Source of the DNA: Pseudomonas frederiksbergensis
GTDB taxonomy: Bacteria; Pseudomonadota; Gammaproteobacteria; Pseudomonadales; Pseudomonadaceae
Assembly (NCBI RefSeq): GCF_003732665.1
Contig: NZ_MOBP01000007.1
Coordinates: 1-64,000, forward strand
DNA: 64,000 nt
Direction: 5' to 3'
Every line of letters starts with the position of its first letter. Position 1 is the stretch's first letter. Both the position numbers and the translations under genes were made by a program. The notes under the pieces were generated by a model. That model saw only the letters and a list, made by a program, of their open reading frames with translations, was not told the origin of the DNA and did no database searches. Of this stretch, positions 9,601-18,600 are shown in pieces.

Positions 9601-12600
9601 GATAATCAGGCCGGTACGCTGGGGGCTGGACAAGGCTTGAGCCTCAACGCCGGGAGCCTCGATAACCGTCAGGCCGGCAGTCTGGTGACTGACGGCAACC
9701 TCGACGTTTCCCTCGCCGGGTTGCTGGACAACCAGGGCGGCGGCAGCGTGCAGGCCAAAGGCTTGATGAACATCCAGAGCCAGAGCCTGGACAACCGCGG
9801 TGGTCGTCTTTCGGGTCTGAATCTGCTGACCCTGCGCACGACCACGGCGGACAACCGTGGCGGCGTCATTCGCGCCGACAAGGACCTGCAACTCTTCGTC
9901 GATCAGCTGGACAACCGCCAGCAAGGGTTACTCAGCAGCAAGGCCGGCATCGGTTTTACCGGCCAGCGCCTGGATAACCAGGGCGGCTTGCTCAGCGCCG
10001 TGGGCCTGGTGCAACTGCAAGCCGGCGTGGTGCTCAACAACACCGGGCGCATCGCCAGCCAGAGCGACCTGATCGCCAACATCGACGCATTCACCCAGCA
10101 AGATGGCGAGCTGGTTGCCCAGGGTACTTTGACCCTCACCGGTACGTCGCTGGATAACAGCCACGGCGGTTTGGTAGCGGCTACAAAAGCGCTGAAACTC
10201 AATGTCGGCAATATCGACAACCGTGCTGGCGAGATCTCCAGCCAGGTCGATATCGGCATCAACGGCCAGCAACTGGACAACAGTGACGGCGGCAAAGTAC
10301 TGGCCGGCACCGCATTGGGCCTGGCTGTCGCACACCTGATCAATCAAAACAAAGGCCTGCTGTTCGGCAACACACTGCGTCTCGACGGCACCCGCCTGGA
10401 CAATGCCGGTGGCACGATTGCCGGGCAGAATGACCTCGCCGTCAACCTGACCGGCGATCTCGACAACAGTGCCGGCCTGCTCAGTAGCGAAGGCACCCTG
10501 ACGGTCAACGCCGCCAGCCTGAACAACGCGCAAGGCAGCCTGTCCAGCGCGACCGCGCTTAACGTTGTCACCACGGGCGCGCTGAATAACCAGGGCGGTT
10601 CGATCACCACGAATACCGGGCTGACCCTTAACAGCGCCAGCTTCGATAACCGCAACAAAGGTTTGCTGTCCGGCAAAGGTGCGACCCGTGTCACCACCGG
10701 TGATTTCGACAACAGTCACGGCGGGCGCCTGACCAGTGCCAACACCCTCGACCTGACCGCTGGCCAAGTCACCAACCAGGACACTGGCCGCATTGCCAGT
10801 GCCATGGCGTTGACCGCTGCGGTCAACGGCCTCGATCAACAGGGCGGCGAGCTGTTCAGCAACACGTCAGTAAGCCTCGACCTGAACCACGGCCAGTTGA
10901 ATAACCAGGGTGGCTTGATCAATTCCCCCGGCGCGTTGTTGCTGAAAAACCTCAACGGCGTCGCCAACCAGAACGGCGAAATCTCCAGCGCCCAAGCGTT
11001 CACCCTCGATGCGCGCACGCTCGACAACAGCGGCGGCAAGCTGCTCAGCAATCAGGCCCTGACCCTGCGCCTGGCGCAGGCGATGACCAACATCAAGGGC
11101 ATCATTTCCGCCGCCGCGCTGGATGCCCACAGCGCCAGCCTGGACAACACCGACGGCATGCTCAGCAGCCGCGACAGCCTGAATCTGGTCGTCGACAACG
11201 CCTTCAGCAACCACAACGGTACGTTGATCGCCGACGGCAATTTGCTCCTCAGCGCCGCGACGACGGACAACAGTCTCGGCCAGATCGCCGGCAAAAAAGA
11301 CATCACGGCCAACATCGGCAACTTGCAACAACAGGGCGGGCAACTGGTCGCCCAAGGCAATCTGAGCCTGACCGGCAATAGCCTGGACAACCGCTTGAAT
11401 GGCCTGGTCGGCGCGACGGGCGCACTGGACATCAAGGTTGGCAGCATCGACAACCGGGGTGGCGAGCTCTCCACTCAAGGCGACTTGAGCCTGGTCGGCC
11501 AACAACTGGACAACAGTGACAGCGGCAGAATCCTTGCCCAAAACACCCTGGCGCTGACGGTCGATCAAATCCTCAATCGCACCAAAGGTCGGCTCTCGGG
11601 CAAGACCGGTCTGAACGTCACGGGCACCGCACTGGATAACACCAGCGGCATCTTGCGCAGCGAGCAGAACATCGACGTTGGCCTGGTCGGTACGCTGGAG
11701 AACAGCCTCGGTCTGTTCAGCAGTGAAGGCACACAAAACGTTCGCGTGGGTCTGCTGTTCAACGCCGGTGGCAGCTTGTCCAGCGGGGGCGATTTAAGCA
11801 TCACCAGCGTCGGCACGATCAGCAACCAGGGTGGGCGACTGGTCACCGATGCCAACCTCAACCTGCAGAGCGGCAGCCTCGATAACCGGCTGCAAGGCAC
11901 CATCAGCGGCATGGGCGCTGTCAGCGTCATCACCGGTGCATTTGACAACAGCCATACCGGCAAACTGAACAGCGGCAGCACCCTGAACCTGAAAGCAGGC
12001 GCCGTCACCAACCAGGATATGGGCCAGATCGGCAGCACCGGCGCCTTGACGGCAAACGTCAGCAGCCTGGATCAGCAGGGTGGTCGGTTGTTCAGTAATG
12101 CCAGCCTCAATCTGGACCTCAATAGTGGCCTGTTGAACAACCAGGGCGGTGTGATCAATGCACCGATTCTGGTGCTGAAAAACCTGACGGATGTCCTCAA
12201 CCAGAACGGCGAAATTTCCAGCGCTCAAGCCTTCACCCTGGCAGCAAACAACCTCGACAACAGCAACAGCGGCAAGCTGCTGAGTAATCAGAGCATCACC
12301 CTGCGAATCGCTCAGGCGCTGAATAACGTCAAGGGCGTCATCGCCGCCGCCAGCCTCGACGCCAACGCCAGCACGCTGGATAACAGTGGCGGCACCCTCA
12401 ACAGCCGTGGCGACCTCAAGCTGGGCGTCAATGGTTTGTTGACCAACAAAAGCGACGGCCTGATCAATGCGACACAGGCGTTGAACATCGACTCTGCCAA
12501 TCTCGATAACCACAACGGTCAGATACTCGGCGGCACAGCGCTGACGATCAACACGACAGCGCTGGACAACAGCGCCAATGGCCTGATCAAGAGCAGCCTG

Positions 12601-15600
12601 GGTGCTTTGAGCCTGAGCGCCAATAGCCTGGATTCGAGCAATGGTGGCGAGGTATCGGCCAAAGGTGCTATCGACCTGAAGCTGAATGCATTGACCCAGA
12701 ACGGCGGCCGCTTGTTGAGCGATGCCGGTATCACGCTTGATTTGAACGGCGGTGATCTGAGCAACAACAACGGCTTGATCACCACCCAAGGGCCACTGAC
12801 CATCAGTCGCTTGCGTGACCTGAACAACCGCGTCGGCGAAGTCTCCAGCAACCAGAGCTTTACCCTGGCCGGGCGCACCTTCGATAACAGCGGTGGCAAG
12901 CTGATCAGCAGCAATTTGCTGAGCCTGAACGCCGGCAATCTGCTCAACCAGAACGGTTTGCTCTCCGGCTGGCAGGGCCTGGATGTCAACGCTGGCAGCC
13001 TCGATAACCGTAACAACGGCACGCTCTCGAGCAAAAGTGGCAACCTCGGCGTGACCTTGAGCGGTGACCTGCTCAACAGCGGCGCCGGGGCACTGGTCAG
13101 CCTGAAAAACCTCAGCGTCAACGCCGCAAACCTGGATAACAGTAACGGTGGTGTTCTTTCCACCGGTGGCGCTCAAACCCTGACCCTCAGCGGTCTGCTG
13201 AACAACGCCCAGGGCGGTTTGATCGACAGCGGCGCAACCCTGGCGATGCAGGCCATCACGTTGGGTAACGCGGGTGGCTCCCTCAGCGCTCAGCAGGACC
13301 TGAGCGTCACCGGCACCACCCTGGACAACACCGGTGGCAACCTGGTCGGCAACGGGGCCGTGACCCTCGACTTGCTCGGTGCGCTGACCAACACCAACGG
13401 CAAACTGGCCAGCGCCGGACCGTTGCGGGTGCAGCATGTCACCCAGATCAATAACCAGGGCGGCCAACTGGCGAGCCAGGGCTTGATGACACTGCTGACC
13501 GGCGGCCTGGACAACCGCAATCGCGGCACCGTCGCGGCCAATGATCTGCTGACCATCACCACCCCGGGCGCCGTGCAGAACAGCGCCGACGGCTTGATCT
13601 ACAGCCAGAATGGCGATCTGAACATCCAGGCCGCCAGCCTCGCCAACGCCAAGGGCACCCTGCAAAGCCAAGGTGCGCTGACCCTCACCACTGGCGGCGA
13701 CGTCGATAACCAGAGTGGCTGGATCATCGCCAAGGCCGGCGACCTGACCCTCAACGCTGGCAACGTCGACAACCGTGGCGGCGTGCTCTCCAGCCTGCAA
13801 GCGGCGTTCAACGCACACCTGACCGGTGTGCTGAAAAACGGCTATGACCTGAACAACAACCGCCAGGGTGGCGTCACCCAGGCCCAACGCCTGAACCTGA
13901 CTGCACTGGGCGGCATCGACAACTACGGTGGGCGCATCTCGGCGCAAAACGGCGATGCGATCATCTCCACCGCTAACTTCGATAACCGCAATGGCGGCCT
14001 GTATGCCAAGGGCAAGATCAACGTCACCGGCAACAACTTTGATAACAGTGGCGACAACGATGGCCAGATCGCCGGTCAGCAAATCGACCTCAACCTGAGC
14101 GGCGCGCTGAACAACCGCCTGGGCATCATCGAAAGTGACAGCACCCTGGCGATCAAGGCTGCCAGCCTCGACAACCAGACCGGCCAACTGCGCGCCCTGA
14201 GCACCAGCGGCAAAACCAACTTCCAGATTGGCGGCCTGTTCGACAACCGCAACGGCACCCTGGAAACCGCCAACGCGGACCTGACCCTCGGCGCCGGCAA
14301 TTTCCTCAACGCTGGCGGCAGTCTGTTGCACGTCGGCACCGGCACCTTCGACATCTCCACCCCCAACGTCATCAACGCCGGCGGCACCCTCGTCACCCGT
14401 GGCGGCCTGACCATCAGCACCGACACCTGGAACAACACCGGCGTGATCCAGGCCGGGCGCCTGACCGTCAACGTCAACAACCTGAGCCAGTCCGCCAGCG
14501 GCCAACTACTGGCTTCCGACAGCTTCACCGGCAATGGCGTCAACTGGTACAACGAAGGCCTGATTGCCAGTGATGGCAGCTTGAATGTGGGTCTGAGCGC
14601 CCATTACTGGGGGCCGGGCCGCATCAGCAGCCAGGGCAACCTGGGACTGAGTGCCGGGCAAGTCAGCCTTGATAAAGTGACTTCCAGCATCGCTGGCGGT
14701 GGCAACACCACGATCAACGCCAGCGGCGCGCTGGACAGTATCGGTCGGTTGACGTCTGCCGGGAATCTGACGGTCAACACCGCCACCATCAACAACTACG
14801 GCACCATTGGCGCGGGTAACGACCTGACCCTCACGACCGGCGCGTTGGTCAACAATAACGGGCTCATCACCAGCGGCGGCGACATGCGCCTGCTGGCGTC
14901 AAGCTTTACCAACTATTACGGCCAGGTCTACGGCCTGAGCAACGTGCTCATTGGCCGTGACCCAGGCACCGGCAAAGCCGACCTGGTGGATAACCGCTCC
15001 GGCGACATCTACAGCGCTCAAAACCTGACCATCAATGCCCTGACCGTGAACAACGTGCGGGACATTCTGCAATTCACCCAGCAAGAGAAAAGCTCCGTGG
15101 TCATCACGGAACTCGACTGCAATTTGATTCCGATTGCCGGGTGCGACTTCCGCAGTGGCGGACGGCGTAACGGGCTCTGGGAAATTGCCGAGACCGATCG
15201 CCTCAAAGTCAACGCGAGCAGTGCCGCCTCGAGTTTCACCAGTGGCGGCGATACGCTGATCAACGCCCAGGTCCTGAACAACACCAGTAGCACCATTGCG
15301 GCCACTGGCAACATGACGATCAACGCTGGAACGATCAACAACACCGGCCTGCAAGAGCAGGAGATCGTCACCACGCGCACCTACTGGAACTACGTCACGC
15401 AGATCTTTGGCGTCATACCGGCAGCCGCGGCATTCAATCAGAAGAACAGTCCGTCTCCTTCGGCCACCGTCGAAGCTGACCTGAGTTATTTCATCAGCCT
15501 GTTGGGCGGCGGCATCATCCAGCAGCCGAAAACCACCGTGAAAAGCGCCGGCAGTTCCTACGACGCCGTGATCCAGGCGGGTGGCAACGTCCTGCTCAAC

Positions 15601-18600
15601 GCCGCACAGACGATCAACAACAGCGTGGTGCGTCCGTACTACGCCTACGTGGCGGCGGGTCATAGCAAAACTGACACCGGCGTGGGCAGTGGCTACTCGA
15701 CGCCGATCTATATCAACTCGCAACTCCCGCCCAACCTGGCCCAGCAGCAGGTCAACCCGCTGGCGCTTCCCGGCTTCAGCTTGCCTACCGGCCAAAACGG
15801 CTTGTTCCGTCTGAGCGGGCAGGGCGGCAGCGGTACTCAGGCTTCTTCGGGTAATGCCCCTGCGCAAAACTGGACCTTCGGTGGCGCCAGTCTGGCGCTG
15901 ACGCAACGCGACCAGGCTGTGCCGGATGTTCAGGCCCGTACCATTCAGTTGGGGAATGTCACTCAGGTTTCAGCGACCGATCTTAAGTTGGCCGTTGACG
16001 CCCGCCAGGGCGCGGGTATCGACGCTAGTGCGTCGGCCATCAACGTCACTGCACCCTCCAGCACCGGCAGCTTCAACGTACCGGGGCACACCTCCGGCGC
16101 GCCCGCTACCACGGTTGTCGGCGGTGTAACCGGATCGAACCTGGCCGGCCAACCGGCGGTTGTTGGCGCACTGCCGGCCTCTCAACCACCGTTGGGCACT
16201 GCAAATCCATCGCCCGTCCCGACGCAAATCACCTCGGCCGTAGCCCAGGCCATTACCCGCGTTCAAGGTTTGCCGAGCAACAGCGGTCAGTCCAATCCGC
16301 AAAAATATCTGATCGAAACCAACCCGGTCCTGACCGATCTCAAACAGTTCATGAGCTCGGATTATCTGCTGTCCAACCTCGGTTACGACCCGGACAACAG
16401 CGCCAAGCGACTGGGCGATGGCCTCTATGAACAGCGCCTGATCCAGCAAGCGGTCGTGGCGAAAACCGGTCAGCGTTTCATCGACGGCCAGACCTCCGAT
16501 GAGGCCTTGTTCAAGTACCTGATGAACAACGCCGTCGCGAGCAAGACGGAGCTCAACCTGTCCCTGGGTGTCAGCCTGACCTCCGAACAAGTCGCGGCGC
16601 TGACCCACGATATTGTCTGGATGGAAAACGCCGTGGTGAACGGCGAGCAAGTACTGGTGCCGGTGCTGTACCTGGCCAGCGCCAACAATCGCCTGGCTGC
16701 CAACGGCGCGCTGATCCAGGGCAACGACGTAACCCTGATCGCCGGCCAGGACTTGAACAACGCCGGCACCTTGCGCGCCAGCAACAACCTGTCGGCCACC
16801 GCCAGCAACGACCTGGTCAACAGCGGTCTGGTAGAGGCCGGCAATCGCCTCGACCTGCTGGCGGGCAACAACCTAGTCAACAAGGCCGGCGGCATTATCG
16901 CCGGCCGTGACGTCACACTCACCGCCACCCGCGGCGACGTGATCAACGAACGCAGCGTCACCACCCATGAAAGTGGTACGGGCAACATCAGCGAGCGCAC
17001 TGACTTCGTCAACAGCGCCGCCCGCGTTGAAGCAGCGAATAACCTGACCATCAAGGCCGGACAAGACTTCAACAACACCGGTGGTGTGCTGAAAAGTGGC
17101 GCCGACACCACGATCAATGCCGGTCGAGACGTCAACCTCGTTTCCGCCGAACAGGTCATCAACGGCGAGCGCGGACTGCACCACAACGAAACCGTCACCC
17201 AGTACGGCTCAACCGTCGATGCGGGCCAGAGCCTGACCGTCAACGCCGGTCGTGACATCACCGCTATCGCCAGTCAGATCGATGCCAAGCGCGATGTGAG
17301 CATGAGTGCGATTGGTGATTTGACGTTGTCTTCGGCGGCCGATGAACAGCATGCCTATGGGGCGAACAAGAAGTTTGTAAGTCAGGAGGATCATGTTCAG
17401 CAGGTGTCTACGACGGTTAATGCGGGGGGCAACATTACCCTCAGTGCCGGCAAGGACCTGGACCTGATCGCGAGTAGGGTGAGTGCTGGGGATGAGGCTT
17501 ACCTGTTTGCTGGCGATAACGTCAACATGCAGACGGCGGACAACGTCGATTATTCCTATTACACGAAAACCAAGAAGGGCTCATTCGGCAAGAAAAAATC
17601 GACGATGACCGAGACCGAATCGGATGTCTCCGTCAGCTCGAGTGTGTCGGCTACGAACAAACTGGTCATCTCCGCTGGCGAGGATTTCAACGCCACCGGT
17701 GCCAAGCTGACGAGTGATGGAACGTTGCTCGCGACTGCAGGTGGCGACATCAATCTCAATGCCGCCGAAGACTACGCCAGTCAGGCCAGCGCCTCGTCCA
17801 AGAAGGGTTGGACCTCCAGCAAGTCCAGCAGCTCGGAAATCACCCAGACCCGTTTGAACAGTACTGAACTGGTCGCCAAAAACATCGAACTGAAAGCCGA
17901 TAACGACATCTCGCTGACGGCTGCTGCATTGCGTGCTGAAGAAGCGGTGAAGATCACTGCCGGTAATGACGTGCTGATCGGTGCCGACCAGGAAACGCAA
18001 ACCTCTTCCCAGTCGAAAAGCTCCAGCAAGGGCGGTGTGACGGTCACGGGCTGGCTGTCCTCCACGCAAAAATCGCAGCAAGGGCAATCCACCTCCACCC
18101 AAAGCATCGGCAGTGATATCAGCGGCAACAGCATTCAGATCAAGAGTGGCCGCGATACAACCGTTGAAGGCAGCACACTGGTGGCGGACAAAGACATCGG
18201 CATCAATGCCGGTCGTAACCTGGAGATCACCAGTGCGGAAAACACTGAAACCTCCAGCTCCAAATCCGGCAGCAAGAAAATCGGTGAAATAGGTACTTCC
18301 TGGTGGCAGGGCGCGACAGGGATTCTCAAAACCAAAGAAGCCGATGAATACACGTCCACCCGCCAGTCGGGCAGCCAGATCGCATCGTTGGGCGGCAATA
18401 TCAGCCTGACGGCGGGTGATCACTACACCCAGACGGCCAGTCAATTGGTCGCGCCTAAGGGTGATATCGACATCACCGCCAAGCATGTCGATATCGAAGC
18501 CGGTTTCGACACCATGGAGTCCAGCAAAACCGCCAGTACCAGTCGTACGGCGATCGGCGGCACGGTGAGCATTCCGCTGCTTGATGCCTTGCGTGGCATT

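Noticed and set aside
11794..14505. Long minus-strand open frames under the exoprotein repeats (also 8020-9924 and others)
   Set aside because: The same effect in the haemagglutinin repeats: low-complexity translations without family features, lying opposite a clear gene.
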